Notes under the pieces: generated by a model | Seen by the model: the letters and a program-made list of their open reading frames with translations, nothing else | What the model was told of the DNA's origin: nothing | The model's database searches: none | In this document: positions 12,344-25,256 of the stretch, one piece after another | How the letters are laid out: each line of letters starts with the position of its first letter | Numbering within the stretch: position 1 is the stretch's first letter | Source of the DNA: Diospyros lotus | Lineage: Eukaryota > Streptophyta > Magnoliopsida > Ericales > Ebenaceae | DNA: 64,000 bases | Reading direction: 5' to 3' | NCBI RefSeq assembly: GCF_014633365.1 | Contig: NC_068349.1 | Coordinates: 33,680,753 to 33,744,752 of the forward strand | Program-made: the position numbers and the translations under genes

Positions 12344-12981
12344 GAGGATCCGTTATTTGTATGGATGATAGAATTTTTTATGTATTTTTACTATTTATGG
12401 ACATGTAATTAGTATAGATGATAGATTTTATAATGTATTTCTAATATTTATAGATGATGTGTATTACTTTATGGATTTATTGTATTATATGGATGATTTT
12501 TTTTATTTTGTATATTGTGTTTATCAGGTTGAATTTTAAAATTTTTAAAAAATTATTTTTTTAATTATATTTATATTTGAGACAGGTTTAGAGACGGAAA
12601 AATTTGTTTCAAAATCTCTATTAAATTATGGGAAAATTGGTGTGTGAAAAAAATCGTCTCAAATTTGAGACGAATTTTGAGACGGAAAAATCTGTCTCAA
12701 ATTTAAGATGGAAAAATCTATCTCAAAATTGAGACAGATTTGGAGACAGAAAAATCCGTTTCCAATTTGAGACGAAAAAAATCTATCTTTAAATTCATCT
12801 TAAATTTGAGACAAAAAAATCTGTCTCTAAATCCGTCTCAAATTTGAGACAGAAAAATTCGTTTCAAAATCCTTCTCAAAATGAGACGTCAAAATCCGTT
12901 TCAAATTTTGCGTCCAGCATTTTTGCGACAAACCAAAATCCATCTAAAAATCTATCTCTAAATAATTGTTTTGTTATAGTG
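11927..12981 (+). mobile_element. CACTA (En/Spm) element, 3' part
   Basis: The right end reads TTTTGTTATAGTG, ending at 12981; its complement CACTATAACAAAA is a CACTA terminus. Just inside it, 12580-12960 is packed with direct and inverted copies of a GAGACGGAAAAATCTGTCTC-like subterminal motif, the usual binding-site array of this superfamily. A degraded transposase tail precedes it (separate entry). The left terminus and 3-bp TSD were not found, so the element is probably truncated or rearranged. Confidence 0.68.
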
Positions 12982-14303
12982 GCCATGAAATCAAGGACGC
13001 AAGCGGTAGGGGCCGCACAAGGACGATCGTCCCAAATGGTCTTGAGGTGACAATTTGTTGCAACCTCATCATCTAGTCTATGCTTTTTCTTTTTCAGTTC
13101 ACCATTTTGGCAATAGAAAGTAACGAGTGGTAATCGCAATCTACATTGAAGCAAAAAAAAAATAGTTTGTTGTGTGAATTTGATAAAAATCAGAAATTCT
13201 ATTCTAAAATTGAGGGTTTGATTGTGGAAAATGTTTTTCAAGTTTTCTATATCTAATTTCTTTATATAACCTCTAGTTTAATTTTTTATAGAAAATTTTA
13301 AAAAGTCCAGTCAAATTTTCGAAGTGCATAAAACTAATTTGCTATTTGAAAAATAAGAACATGTGTTTAAAAAGAAAAGAGATGTTTTCTTTCATTTAGC
13401 TTATATTAAAGATGGAGATAGAGATGGAATTTTTTTTTTTTTTCAGAATTTGCCTTTTCCAAATCTCCAAATTACCAAGGAAATATTAGGGGGTATTTAG
13501 TTGTAGAAAATAATTTTTAGTTTTTTTATTTTCAATTATTTTATAAAATCTCTAATTTTTATTTTCTAAAAAAAATTAAATAAGGGGTTCATATATTAGA
13601 ACCATAGAAACTAATTTTCAATGTAGAAAATTAGAATATATGTTTAGAAAAAAGGGATATTTTATTTTATCTTTTTATCTTACTTACGTTAGAAAATGAG
13701 ATTAAGATGATTTGAGAAAAATCTCTAAAAAATCCAAGTAATTTTTAGACAATATGTAATCAAATAATAGGTTAAAAATATAAATGTGTGAGAAATTAAT
13801 AACTTTGCAAAACGTCTAACTCTTTCATCTTGTATGCCTCATCTCTCTCCGTCTCTTTCTCTCTTTTTTTGCATAATTTTAACACTAACAAGAGATTGTC
13901 CATTCTAGATTGTTCTGAGAAAAAATTAGAAATATGTATTTCGTGTGTTTTGTTCGATCTCCAAAGAAATGAGAGTAAATGAGCAATGATTAAGAAGAAG
14001 CGGAGATAATGGGATTCATAAGTCTCTTTTGTTGCCTTCGTTAGGCCTACATGCCTTCTCATTTTCATTTGATATGAAAATTTGTATATTATGATTGCAT
14101 AGTACATACAAACTTTTTAGTGTAAATGTTTTGTGAGTAGAGTTTTGTTTAAGTTAAATTAGACATGGTATTTGAAGTTATAAAAGACATTGTATTTGAA
14201 GTTATAAAAGGGAATGGAGTTTTGTTGAGTTAGGACAAGGTTTAAAATGTTATTTTTATTTCTAGTGGTATATAATTGTTATTTTCTCATTTTTTTTGAG
14301 ATA
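12982..14303. other. Intergenic; possible decayed MITE near 13490-13765
   Basis: AT-rich. Between about 13490 and 13765 a GGGGGTATTTAGTTG-like start and a near-complementary TAATCAAATA-like end suggest an old MITE, but the termini are too diverged to fix. No gene is seen. Confidence 0.35.
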
Positions 14304-14599
14304 GAGTTTAATGTATTATTGGTCCAAAAGGTGAAATCGCTCATCCCGAGCGCTCCCCACACCCGGCCCAACAGGACGTAGGGGGAGGTTAATCATGATG
14401 ACCCATCCGGACGCAGTAGCTAGACCCGAGCTTACCGCGCACAAGGAGCCCCCCTCACTTTGGAGAGAGGTACCCCTACACTGCCGCTTGCGAGACTCGA
14501 TCCTCAGTCTTGGTCCAAAATTCATTACGGAAGGCACTTTGTGCCCCCTTTCTTGACCAATTGGGCTGCCCATGCGAGCGAGTTTAATGTATTATTGGT
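14304..14599 (-). mobile_element. SINE (family 1), minus strand, 20-bp TSD
   Basis: An exact 20-bp duplication, GAGTTTAATGTATTATTGGT, flanks the element at 14304-14323 and 14580-14599. The 256-bp body read on the minus strand has a perfect B-box match GATCGAGTC and ends in TTTCACCTTTTGG; it is GC-rich compared with its surroundings. The same architecture, including GGCTCCTTGTG and the CTTCACCTTTT end, recurs on the plus strand at 45261-45517. Plant tRNA-derived SINE is the best reading. The long exact TSD indicates a fairly recent insertion. Confidence 0.85.
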
Positions 14600-14611
14600 T
14601 TGATGCAATCA

Positions 14612-15511
14612 GGGGTGCTTGGTTTAGGAGTTTGACCACTTATAAGTTATTGAAATAACTTATAAGCTATGTAACTTATTTTTTGATGCGATTGATAATA
14701 TTTAAGAGCTTAAATACTACTTAGTTTTTAAACTAATTCTAGCGTTTGAGAAAAGCTTCCCCCCACCCCTAGCTTTTCCAAATATATTCCTATGAGTTTT
14801 TTACGTTAACTAATGAATTTATTGATTTACTCTCAAATATTTTACACATTTACAACTCTTTATCCCTTGCACACTTATTTTCTCTCATCTCTTTCTTTGC
14901 CTCTTCCATTGTCGACATTGCAACAACGCCACCTCCAACCTAGCATCGTCATTGTCGCCAAATCTCCAACTTTGGTCACATCCATCATCGCCTTCTGTTA
15001 GTAGATCGGTCGTCACCTCTAACCTAATGTTCATTGACGTCTCGTTTCGTCACCCATTACCGTCGCCTATCTCCTCCTTTCGTCGCCCATCATCGTCTCT
15101 TTTATTGCTTTAATAACATTATATATATAACACATATAATATATATTGGGTTTAATAAAATATTATATTAATATTTTTTTAATAATTATATATAATTTAT
15201 CAATATCTAATAGTAAAATTTTATTAGTTGGACATTAATTTATAATTTATTTTTATTAAAAATTAATAATTTTATATATTTTTATTTATATTATTTAACA
15301 AAATGCCTATTTTTATCTTTTTGTCAAGTTTTGATAGCTTATCATTTGTTTTAAATCAAACACATAACTATATAACTGATAACTTAAAGCATAATTAACC
15401 AAACATATTACATATTATCAGGTTAAACGTTGTCTAATTATTAAACTTTACCTAACTTAAAAACTAAAACAACTTAAAAGTTGCTTTTAAAAAGGGTAAG
15501 CCAAACACCCC
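14612..15511. mobile_element. Harbinger/Tourist-like MITE relative (about 0.9 kb)
   Basis: Termini GGGGTGCTTGGTTTA and complement of TAAGCCAAACACCCC form inverted repeats. The interior resembles the element at 21012-21880 in the same orientation (shared ACTTATAAGCTAT words, a GCC/TCG-rich middle, and a TTTTTATCTTTTTGTCAAGT-like 3' part). A clean TSD could not be seen at this copy. Confidence 0.62.
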
Positions 15512-15609
15512 CTTTCCTAGACAATAAAAGGAAGCAAAAATGAAGAATCATCACAATCGAGAGTCGAGCAGATTGGCCGCACTCTCTATATCTACGCGAA
15601 ATAGCAGAG

Positions 15610-18473
15610 ATGGCGACAGCCTCCTTATCTGCTTCTCCGCGCCCGTTTCTTCTCTCCTCCGACTTCATTCGAGCTCGCACAGAGAAACCCGCTTCCCTCT
15701 CATGGTCTTCTTCGTTTCCCCACCTCAACTTGTCCATCAATTCAATCTCAAACCCTCCAAATCCCGCACTCAACAAGGTAACCGAACTACTCTGGTTTTA
15801 TCGCTCTTCGCTCTTTCATTTGTCTTTCTATAGTTTTTCCATTACTGGGTTTGGAAAAATAGTGGTTCTGTAACGAGCCCGTTTCTCTGATTTTGCAATT
15901 ATGCCAAGAATTGCCGATCCCAATACTTGAATTGGAACGGGAGACCCAAAAATTCCTTTTTATCCAGTTTGGGAATGCGGGTTCTTGAAGTTTCTTTAAC
16001 TATCTACACGTAATTGTTTTGATTGGTATGTGATTGGTCATGAGTACACTCCCTTGCAAGCGTCGTGTTCGACAAAAGGCGCAAGAGTCTCTGATTTTGT
16101 TGTATAATTTGGCCTTACGTTGTTGTTGTTGTTATTATTATTATTATTATATTTTGGTTTGTGGTGAATACACCTGGTTATAACTCCTGTTGCTTTTGTT
16201 AAGATATATATATATATATATATTTGTTAGGATCTTGCTAATGTGTTTGTACTTGAAAAGGAATTGGCATTTCCAGGTACATCCATAATACAATCGGAAC
16301 TGACTAGTGCTAGGCATAACAGAGACCAGAATCATATTGGTATTTAAAACTTAATGTGCCATCTAATAAGCACTTAACATGTGTTTGTTCCTTAAAGCTA
16401 AGATGAAAGAGTTTCATTGCCTTGCGGATGGTTACTTCCATCTACTTTGATTAAGGTACATCCAGGTGAAACATGAAAAAACTTTGGAATGTTTCACTGA
16501 GGAGAAGATGAAGCTTATGCTAAATGAATTAAGTATATTTAGTAGCAGTTCTTAGACCAGGCATTTGAGGGCTAGCCTTGGTAGCAAAATTGAGGTTGCT
16601 TCTCTACGACTGAACACTGATGGGTTTGAGTTGTGAAAACAATTTTTTGGAAAAGTAAGGATAAGGCCAAGTATAAAAAGGACCTGATCTTGAACCTCAC
16701 AAAGTGGAGAGTCTCGTGCATGAGAATGGCTTTTTTGGTTCCTTGAGCAAGAATTGTCTTGACCTCAGGAAATGCTTCATCCAATTTCCTGTTTCTGAAG
16801 TGCAAAAACTTGACAAACCATTCTTTAAATTTTAAGAGAAATTTATTGGTTGAAGTGAAATTAGTAACTTTACCATGCCTTCAGCTTATTTATTGGTTCA
16901 GTTAAAGGATTGGAAAGCATTCTCTTATTAGTCTGATTTTGTCGCCTGCCTGGATAGAGTATTAGCAACAGTGTTCTTTTGCATGGCACCAAGTAACTTC
17001 TAGCATCTTCCACTTCCAGTCTGATATTATTATTTATTGGTCAGTGTCTTTTGTTCTTTACCCAACATTAAGGAACTTGTTGCCTAATTAAAAGCCTCTA
17101 AGGATATTCATTATTATCAATATCTATGGAATAAATTTCTAGAAATTAGTGTATGCCGCGGCAGCAGCTTGGAGTGGTTACCTTCTCCTGTATGAGGTCT
17201 TGTTTTTAACATAAACTTGTGAAGTAATGATACAGTACTTTTATATCTGCTTTGGGTTTACAAGATCTCATTTCATAGAGGAACTAATTCTACATAGATA
17301 GCACACTCATTTATTCTAGTTCATCTGGCACTGGACAGGTATACTATGAGCTAAGAGTTCTCAATAGTCAGAATGCACCCCACTTGCAGCACTCACGTTC
17401 CTGTTCATGGGGCCAACCCACACACTTCCGATTCGTGCATATGCTCTGATTCCATTCTCTTATGAACTGATTCACATGGTTCAGTATTATTTCTCACAAT
17501 CTTAGAATATGTCATGGCATCCAGTGGAACAATGCTATATATATATATATATATAGGATTCACCTTGCCTGGGTACTTCATCTCTCATCAGCTAGGCAGG
17601 CTGGAATTGAGCACATGGTCTTGTACTCCTTATCCTCTTGCTGCACCCAAGTTCAAAAGCTTATGCACTAACACATAAACTTTTATCTTAGGAGCTATTG
17701 GTTGTCACACACACGTATCGACTTAAGACAGTATCTACTGCAAGAATTGTTGACATTTTTCTGGGGCACTTGGTACTTGATCTCTCAAAGAATAATGCAA
17801 TCCTGCTGTGAGAATTAGAGTCTACTCCCTATACCATTGCTTTCAATGTTTCCTTTAGTGCACTGCCCCTTCATTGTTACACTTATATGTATGGTCCTAG
17901 TGGATTGTTTATTTGTAGTTACACCATTTTTCTAAATTAGTCAAACATCCATTTTGAATCAGGCTTGTGGTTCTAACATGGTGACAGTATTCAAGTCATC
18001 AATGAATGGTTTTATGACTTGATGCCTCCTTTTAGTCTACATAGTTTTTACAAAATGAAGTAAAAATCATGTTGCAGGAACTTATTGTTCAAGCTGCCTG
18101 GACACGGAGGTCTAGAGGTGAAGCTGCAAAAAGACCTAACAGAAAATCATGGAAGCAACGGACAGATATGTATATGAGACCATTCCTACTAAACGTTTTC
18201 TTTTCAAAGCGATTCATCCACGCAAAAGTGATGCATCGGGGAACCAGCAAAGTGATATCAGTCGCAACAACCAACGCCAAGGATCTTAGGACCACGTTGC
18301 CATCACTCACTGATAACAATGCTTGCCGAGTAATAGGGAAATTGATTGCTGAGAGGACTAAGGAAGCTGATGTATTTGCAATGGCTTATGAGCCCAAGAA
18401 TAATGAGCGGATCGAAGGGAAGCTGGGAATTGTTCTTGATACCATTAAGGAAAATGGTATCATATTTGTTTAA
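15610..18473 (+). CDS. Organellar uL18 (ribosomal L18p/L5e family) protein
   Basis: Two exons, 15610-15777 and 18078-18473, joined by a 2.3-kb GT-AG intron, encode 187 residues and a TAA stop. Residues 1-50 are Ser/Arg-rich with few acidic residues (MATASLSASPRPFLLSS...), consistent with an organelle transit peptide. The second exon carries the uL18 fold: MRPFLLNVFFSKRFIHAKV, then VISVATTNAKDLRTTLPSL, CRVIGKLIAERTKEADVFAM and the C-terminal GKLGIVLDTIKENGIIFV. uL18 binds 5S rRNA in the large subunit central protuberance; whether this divergent family member sits in the ribosome or acts elsewhere is not shown by sequence. The start at 15610 is chosen because its frame continues through the splice; the ATG at 15540 is in another frame. 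Intron includes (TA)n tracts at about 16204 and 17536 but no recognised gene. Confidence 0.88.
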
Positions 18474-19134
18474 CTTTCACCACAGCTTTTGGTCTTCCAC
18501 TGCTAGTCGATTCATCTTTTTCTTATGAAGGTATTAGCCATTTGTTAATCTTAGCTGAAATAGTGTTCACATAGTGCCTTAGCCATACAACCTTAAAGAA
18601 TGGGTATTGTACTGTAAAGTTCCTAGAAAGCTCAATGATTACTATGCATGCTGATGAGTTTCTAGGTAAAAACCTCAATGAAGCAATTGCTTTGCTGCTC
18701 AATGAATGACTGGTTGAAATGCTGCTGAGAAATAATTCAAGTATTTGTTAATGCTGGTGACAACATTTGATTTTATGAGTTGAGAAGAGCCCATTTTATG
18801 AGTTTGATCACAGTTTATGAATTATTACGTATGCATGAAGTTGCCACATGGTTTTATTTGACTTCGTTCTTGCAAAGTAAGAGAGAAACACAGAGAGGAG
18901 GCTAGAAGAAGTCAATTGTTATTGAAGTCAGGAAGCCATTGATGAAGAAGGGGAGTTGTTGGAGAGAGAGAAAGAGAGGGGGGGGGGAGAGCATTCAGCA
19001 TTGAGTGTATTTAATCCCCAGAAAGAGTAAAAAAAAAATCAAATAAAATAATAACAAATATGAAAAATTAACTTCAAAATATTTTCTAATTGGGGGCTTT
19101 CAAAATAATAACAGATAAATTTCACACGTCACCC
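18474..19134. other. uL18 3' flank, intergenic
   Basis: Should contain the 3' UTR. A purine-rich stretch with a G run lies at 18960-18990. No further feature recognised. Confidence 0.5.
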
Positions 19135-19137
19135 TAA

Positions 19138-19896
19138 GGGAGCGTTTGGTACGAGAGAAGTTTTTAAATTCTTGAGATTCATAATTTCTGAAAATGCTAT
19201 GGAAATCTTTGATTTCTAGGATTTATGTAATTTTATATTTGATTAGATTTAAACATTTTAAAAAATGTTGAGTATTCTTTCATGGCAATCTTACATTTCT
19301 ATGTTTAATTTATATGCAACATTTTTGGAAATTCATGTTCTTTTTTCAAAATTATCCTTATTTGATTTTTTTTTTTAAAATGATAAATTTCTTCAACTAT
19401 ATAAAATATTAGGACCTACAACATCTTTAGAAAGTAAAAAAATAATAATAATTTTTTATATATTATGTATATATAGCATGTGTATATATATTTGTATGAA
19501 TATATACTTTAATATATAATATTTTATAATAAATAATATAAATGTATTATAATATATGTTTATATTTAATATATATATAAATATACATACATATATGTAT
19601 ATATAATATAAATATTTCATATATATAATATATAATATATTTGTATGGAGTTATAAAAAAGGTAAGGGGTGTTTTAGTTTTTTTCTTTATTAAAAACATT
19701 TCCAAATTTATGGGAAACTTGGATTCCCAACCCTTTCCATGAAATTTTTTTTTGTGAGAAAGTTACTTAAAAATCATTTTCGATAATCTTATTTTTTAGG
19801 ATTTTTTTTATAAAAAAAATATATCAAATATGAGAATATAAATTCTCAACTTAACATTTTCAAGAATCTTAAAATTTCTCTTATATCAAACGCCCC
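19138..19896. mobile_element. Harbinger/Tourist-like MITE, TSD TAA
   Basis: Inverted termini: left GGGAGCGTTTGGTACGAGAG, right (complement) GGGGCGTTTGATATAAGAGA; inverted similarity continues inward for about 40 bp (TTCTTGAGATTC against complement of AAGAATCTTAAAA). TAA duplicates at 19135-19137 and 19897-19899 fit the TWA target of PIF/Harbinger elements. Interior is AT-rich and noncoding. Confidence 0.78.
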
Positions 19897-19899
19897 TAA

Positions 19900-20475
19900 A
19901 GGTATGCGTGATTGGCGAAATAGAGGACAATGGAAAGAGAAAGAGATGGAATTGCCATGTTTAGCATAGGCTGTAATAGAATGGTCATTCTATTTACACA
20001 CCGATCATCTTTAATTTGGGTTAGTAGATACAAGAGTTCTTCTACAGGACCAGACATGTTAACAGACAAGCTTACAGAATGGGGGCTAAAAGACTAAAAT
20101 GATTTCACTCACATTGCATTGAAAAAAATGCAATGCAATGTGAACGAGGATATTTTAGTCCTTTAATCCCATTTTGCAAGCCTGTCTGTCAACTTATCTA
20201 GCTCTCAAGAATTTTTCGTAAATACAATTTGTGTTCATACTACGAAGATAAAATAGAGAAAAATTAGTAATATGAGAGATCGATGTAATTTATCTAATAA
20301 TAAAATATTAACATAGACAATGATTAAAGTACAATAAGTGCAATTTATTTTTCATATAAAAGGTATTTATTATATTTTATTTTTAATTTCCAAACGGATA
20401 TTAGTTAATAATAAATACATCATGTTTTAAGAACATTTAATAATTAATAAGATTGTTTGAAAGAATAAGGTGTAA
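19900..20475. other. Intergenic
   Basis: AT-rich DNA between two MITEs. A short imperfect inverted repeat around the ATTGCATTGAAAAAAATGCAAT sequence region (20114-20136) is present. No gene seen. Confidence 0.5.
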
Positions 20476-20478
20476 TAA

Positions 20479-22004
20479 GAGATTGTTTGGCTTATTCTTT
20501 TGTTTTTAGTAGCTTTTAAATTGTTGAGCTTTTGAGTTGTGTAATGCTTAAAAATTGTATAACGTTTAAAATGAGAACGTACTTGCATAAATATTCTTTT
20601 AAACTATCAGTTAATAATTATATGTTTGGTTGAAAGAGTTGATAAGTTATCAAAATTTAACAAAAAAAAAAAATAAACATGTTGAATAATGCAAATAAAT
20701 TTCATAAAAATACTAATTTTAAATAAAAATATCAAATATATTAATTCAATATGCATTAATATATATAATATAATATGTGATATATATAGTGTACATAATC
20801 ATAGATGGGGGCGTTAGTGACGGATAATGGCGATAGTGGTGGTTGGAGATGGATTTGGCAACGATGGGTTCAGAGAAGTCAGAGGATGAAGAAGGATATA
20901 GATTGGAAATGTGTGTTTCATTTGAGAGTAAATAAATATCTTAATTAGTCAATGTAAAAAGCTCCTAGTAGAAGGGGAAATTTTGTCAAACACTGGTGAA
21001 TTAGCTTTTAAGGCTTTGTTTGGCTAAGTGGTTTGGCCGCTTATAAGCTATTAGTGTAACTTATAAGCTATTAAGTGTTTTTTAATTAAGTGTTGACAAA
21101 CCCAAATAACTTAAAAGTTATATAGCTTAAATGTTATTCTAATAACGTTTTGCAAAGCTTATCCCCCTCAGCTTTTGCAAAATGCTACTAGAATAAAAAC
21201 TGCTTTGATTATATAAATTACCTATTTACCCTTAAACAAAGCACCATTTTTCAACTCATATCCTTCTTTTTCAACGCCTTGCAACCAATTTCTCGCCCAC
21301 AATGTCGCCCATCGTCTATTGCCATCCGCCTCGCCATCGCTTCCAGCTCTTCCGTCGCCAGTAGCCACCGCCTCTAAACCCATCTCCATCGACCGCTGCC
21401 TCTAGCCTTATTCGAATACCTTTGACTATAGTCTCAATTGTCGTTCGCGCCTCCATTGTCAGCTCCATCCTTGGTGGCTCCCCGATCACTGCCTCCCCCT
21501 ATCACATATGTATAGTGTGTGTATATATATATATATATTGTATAAATCTAATGATAATATATTCAAGGGAAAAAAATAAAATGCATATATATATTGTATT
21601 AATTAATATATGTTTTAAATAATTATGTATAATTTATTAACATTTAATGATAAAATTTTACATAATCAACATGTCTATTTTTGTCTTTTTATCAAGTTCT
21701 AATAGTTTATCAGTTTTTTTTTCAAACCAAATATATAATTATTCAATTGATAATTTAAAAGCACATTTATTCAAATACATTATCAATTTAAACACTACTC
21801 AACTTAATTAAAAGCTTTATATCACTTAAAAGTTGAGCAACTTAAAAGGTGTAATTTGAAACGCTTAGCCAAACAAAGCCTAAACATAGTAGCGTTTCGT
21901 TTAAGCTGTTGGATGTTGACAAACATTTCAAAAAAATAAGCTACACAACTTATAAGCTAAATTAATAACTTATAAGTTATCAAATCAATAAGCCAAACAC
22001 CCTC
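20479..22004 (-). mobile_element. Harbinger-like MITE B, split by nested element, TSD TAA
   Basis: Left end GAGATTGTTTGGCTTATT and right end complement GAGGGTGTTTGGCTTATT form an 18-bp inverted repeat with two mismatches; TAA is duplicated at 20476-20478 and 22005-22007. The element is interrupted at 21011 by a related MITE (21012-21880) and resumes after it. Its interior is in the opposite orientation to the nested copy: it has the GTT/GGCGA-rich complement of the GCC-rich middle. Confidence 0.75.
21012..21880 (+). mobile_element. Harbinger/Tourist-like MITE C nested in MITE B
   Basis: Inverted termini GGCTTTGTTTGGCTAAG and complement of CTTAGCCAAACAAAGCC match exactly for 17 bp, and TAA is duplicated at 21009-21011 and 21881-21883. 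The 869-bp interior has no transposase and resembles the element at 14612-15511. The GGCTTTGTTTGG terminus and TAA target are typical of Tourist-like Harbinger MITEs. Confidence 0.85.
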
Positions 22005-22182
22005 TAAATGAATGTTATCTAAAAAAATACACTTATTATCCTTTAACAACACCTCTTAAGCCAATAATTAACATTATTCAAAATTTAATTGTGCCACAAA
22101 GTGTTTATTTCTCTATTTTTTGAATAGTATAATCCATATCCCTAAAGTTTAAAAATTTATAAATATGTTGCCCGATTATTAG

Positions 22183-25100
22183 TGTAACGCCCCATTTTCC
22201 CGAAACGCTCGTTATAATAAATAAATGAATAACTCAAGGATTTCAGGGTTATATATTTTTTTTTCACGAATAATACTAGAATAGCGTTTGTACGTGAATA
22301 GTACACCAGCTAAGTTCCTAGGAAAGAGAGATGGGTCACAGACGGACACACTTAAGTACCAAGTTTTTCTTTAGCCAGAACTTTTCTAGACATGCATTTC
22401 CACTACACAACACTTAAATCCATAACTTCCCCAACAATCCCGATTACTTTCTCAGCACATCAAACTTAGAATCATCAAGCTAAGACAGATAATATCATCA
22501 TAAATGTGGAAGCTAGATCGAAACCTATTATGGTACATAACCGAAATCATCTCATACATAACCTCAAAATCGTACCATTGTTTAACATTACATCATCGAA
22601 ATAGAAATACATCAAAATCCAAAATACATACTACGATCCACCTACAAGTTACCGTCAATCCTCGGCAATTCCTTTCCTTTTGGCACCGCTGTTTTCACCT
22701 TGAACGTTTGAATATTTCAGTGATATTGTCCAAAATTAGACGTTGAATCATCTAAGTGAGAATTCAAAAATATTTTCATGAATGTATACAAGATATAAAA
22801 CAACAGAAACATCACGATAATCCCAGTCCAAGAGAATCCCACACATCATTTAACTCTAACCGGGGAAAATGCAATATCTCTAAAGGCAACACAACAACAT
22901 CGATACATTGGCATAACACAGTCCTAGCTTAAGAGGGAGCAACGTCACTGCATAAACTTGGGAACCACCCCGTCGTCATTACGTTCCCACTCAGAAGCTT
23001 TCGGAGCATGACAACACAAATCTTGGCTATATGATGATCAACACCATCTTGAGAATCTACGTCCACCTCAGAAACAATACTGCCGCTCAAAGGCCTCATG
23101 GGGTGGTGTCCACTTGTAGCCCCGCCACTTGAGCCGACCTGGGGTGGTGTCCACTCTCAGCCCCGCCCTTTAACGATTCACAAGGGTGGTGTCCACTCTC
23201 AGCCCAAGTTGCAAAGGGGTATTTTCCCTTGGCACACATCCCTAGTGCTGTCACTTCAAGTGCCACATCATGCGTTGACATCCCAATCCCACATGTACAA
23301 CCTACCACCCTAGTGTAACTTCCCTGCCCGCCAAGCCCGGCACAGAACCCCAAGTAATCATCGCAGCACATAGCCCGAGATACCCCTGTACGCTATTCAG
23401 TCAACACCCTTGGGGAATTACGGCTACACTATCGGGGCAACATCCCAAGTTGACATCCCATAAAAACATGCCAATGCCACAAACCATATAAAACCACATC
23501 TCATGCACATAATTTATCACACAAAATTCAATGCACATGCTTAAAACATTTCGAGACGAACCCATATGAAATCAACCATCACAGGTTAAAACCAAACACA
23601 TGCAACCAAATCATTTGCACGGAAACAAATCGAGTTTAGGAGAATCCAAACCAAGTTTTAGGGTAGGAATTCTCACCTTTGACAAATTTCAGGATACATT
23701 GAGAAGCTTGCATTACCTCGATTTGAGTGCCCAACCTCAATTTTCGTGCCAACCTCAAACTTTGCACAAGTTGCTTCACCTCAAGCCTCAAAGTATCCTA
23801 ATCATCATTTCATCCATCAAAAGTCTATTTTTCCTTAATTTCCTCTCATTTTCCTCATTTTTCTCCCATTTTTCCTCACTAATCTTCTAAAATAAATATC
23901 TACACAACTATTTTCTCCAATATTTTTACACAAAAATTCCTAAAATAATATTCTAAGAATATTTAAAAAAAATAAGAAAATAACTCACCTGCACGCACCC
24001 CCATGCGTATTTCATGAGTCCTGCGAGTGAAGTCCAGCGCGTGTGCTTCACGCGCCGGTCATCTTTTCCAGCTCCAGCACACCGACGACGAGAGAAAGCT
24101 ATACCTTGAGAATCCTCTTTTCCAGTCAATCACGATGGCACTTCTTGATGCCCAAAAGGAGCTCCGGAAGGCCTTCAATCGGCCGCCCAAAGTCTCAGCC
24201 AACACCACTCCCTCCCAACTCCGGCCAAGCTCGAAACCCACTCAAACCGACACCAAAATGAGCCAAACTCTCTAGAAACGATATACTACCTCCAAGGATC
24301 AAAATCCCCTTATTGAAACCTCTCAATTCGTTCGATTAAACTCTCGATTTGAAGCTCAAAATATAAAGTTTCGGGCTGAGCCCTAGCTTTATTTATAAGC
24401 CAAATTGGACCTCAAAACGGCCATGGGTGTTTGACCGAATGCCTTAAACGCCTCACCCATCCCTTGGACGACCAAAATTCATCTACAAAATGCCTCGAAA
24501 GGCCATTTACAGGCCACGACCAATTGACCGAACCATGGTCGGTTTTCTTGATTTTTCGGCCACCTCGATGCACGCCATCAGCATGGCTTGGGTCCTTGAA
24601 CTTCCCCAACCCGAGCTCTCGAGATCCCAATGGTTGGATTCCCCTGGTCGGCAACTGGCAGTGATGGTCGGCCATGGCACCTTCAACTTTCTGTATTTTG
24701 CACATTTGTCTCTTAATTTCTAACTTTTTGCATTTTGCCCCTATTTCCTCAAGCCCCTGATTTTTCTATCATTTCCATTAAGATCCTCAAGTTCTAAAAT
24801 CCTCATTTCATCCCCAAAGATCCTGAAAAATCATCCTTTAGACCTCTCTCGAGCAATTTTGAGAAATTACACTTAGGCCCAAATTTTTATTTCTACTGCA
24901 AATTCTCCTGATTCAACCCAAAATCGCTCAAAGGTTGTTTTACTTACAAAATTAAGATCTCTCAAGGGTTCTGTTGTCATTTCAAAAGTCCCTCACGACA
25001 ATTCAATTTTTCAACCTAATCCGAAGCTGTACCAAAAATTGCTCTCGATCAATTTTCTTTCGATGCCATAAATTATTCCTCAATATACTCGACATTGCCA

Positions 25101-25251
25101 TATCATTTTCTTTAGGCATCTCAACTCCCGAGTACTCCCTGCAGTCGATTCGGTCAATCTATCGAGCTATTCTGATACCTATTTTCCTCAAATCTCATTT
25201 TTTTAATAAAATATTTATTTTCTATTTAACCCAAAGTTCTTGGGTGTTACA
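22183..25251 (-). mobile_element. Solo-LTR-like element, copy 2 (minus), TSD ATTAG
   Basis: Begins TGTAACGCCCC and ends GGGTGTTACA, with exact 5-bp TSD ATTAG at 22178-22182 and 25252-25256. TG...CA ends plus 5-bp TSD are those of an LTR. On the minus strand a TATA box lies at the complement of 24389-24397, about 0.86 kb from the LTR start, leaving a long R-U5 of over 2 kb. No gag, pol, primer-binding site or second LTR adjoins, so this looks like an LTR left by recombination. Open frames inside (60-97 codons) overlap on both strands and carry no domain. Confidence 0.8.
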
Positions 25252-25256
25252 ATTAG

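Noticed and set aside
12876..13241. 121-codon open frame on the minus strand
   Set aside because: Crosses the CACTA terminus and reads through its subterminal repeats; no domain.
16118..16150. (TTG)n(TTA)n run as a LINE tail
   Set aside because: No LINE 3' end such as the GTAGCCGACCCCACATAG motif precedes it; treated as a plain microsatellite in the uL18 intron.
22183..25251. Interpreting the TGTAAC...GTTACA elements as DNA-transposon MITEs
   Set aside because: 5-bp TSDs, TG...CA ends and an internal TATA box followed by a long leader fit an LTR better; very short inverted termini are normal for LTRs.
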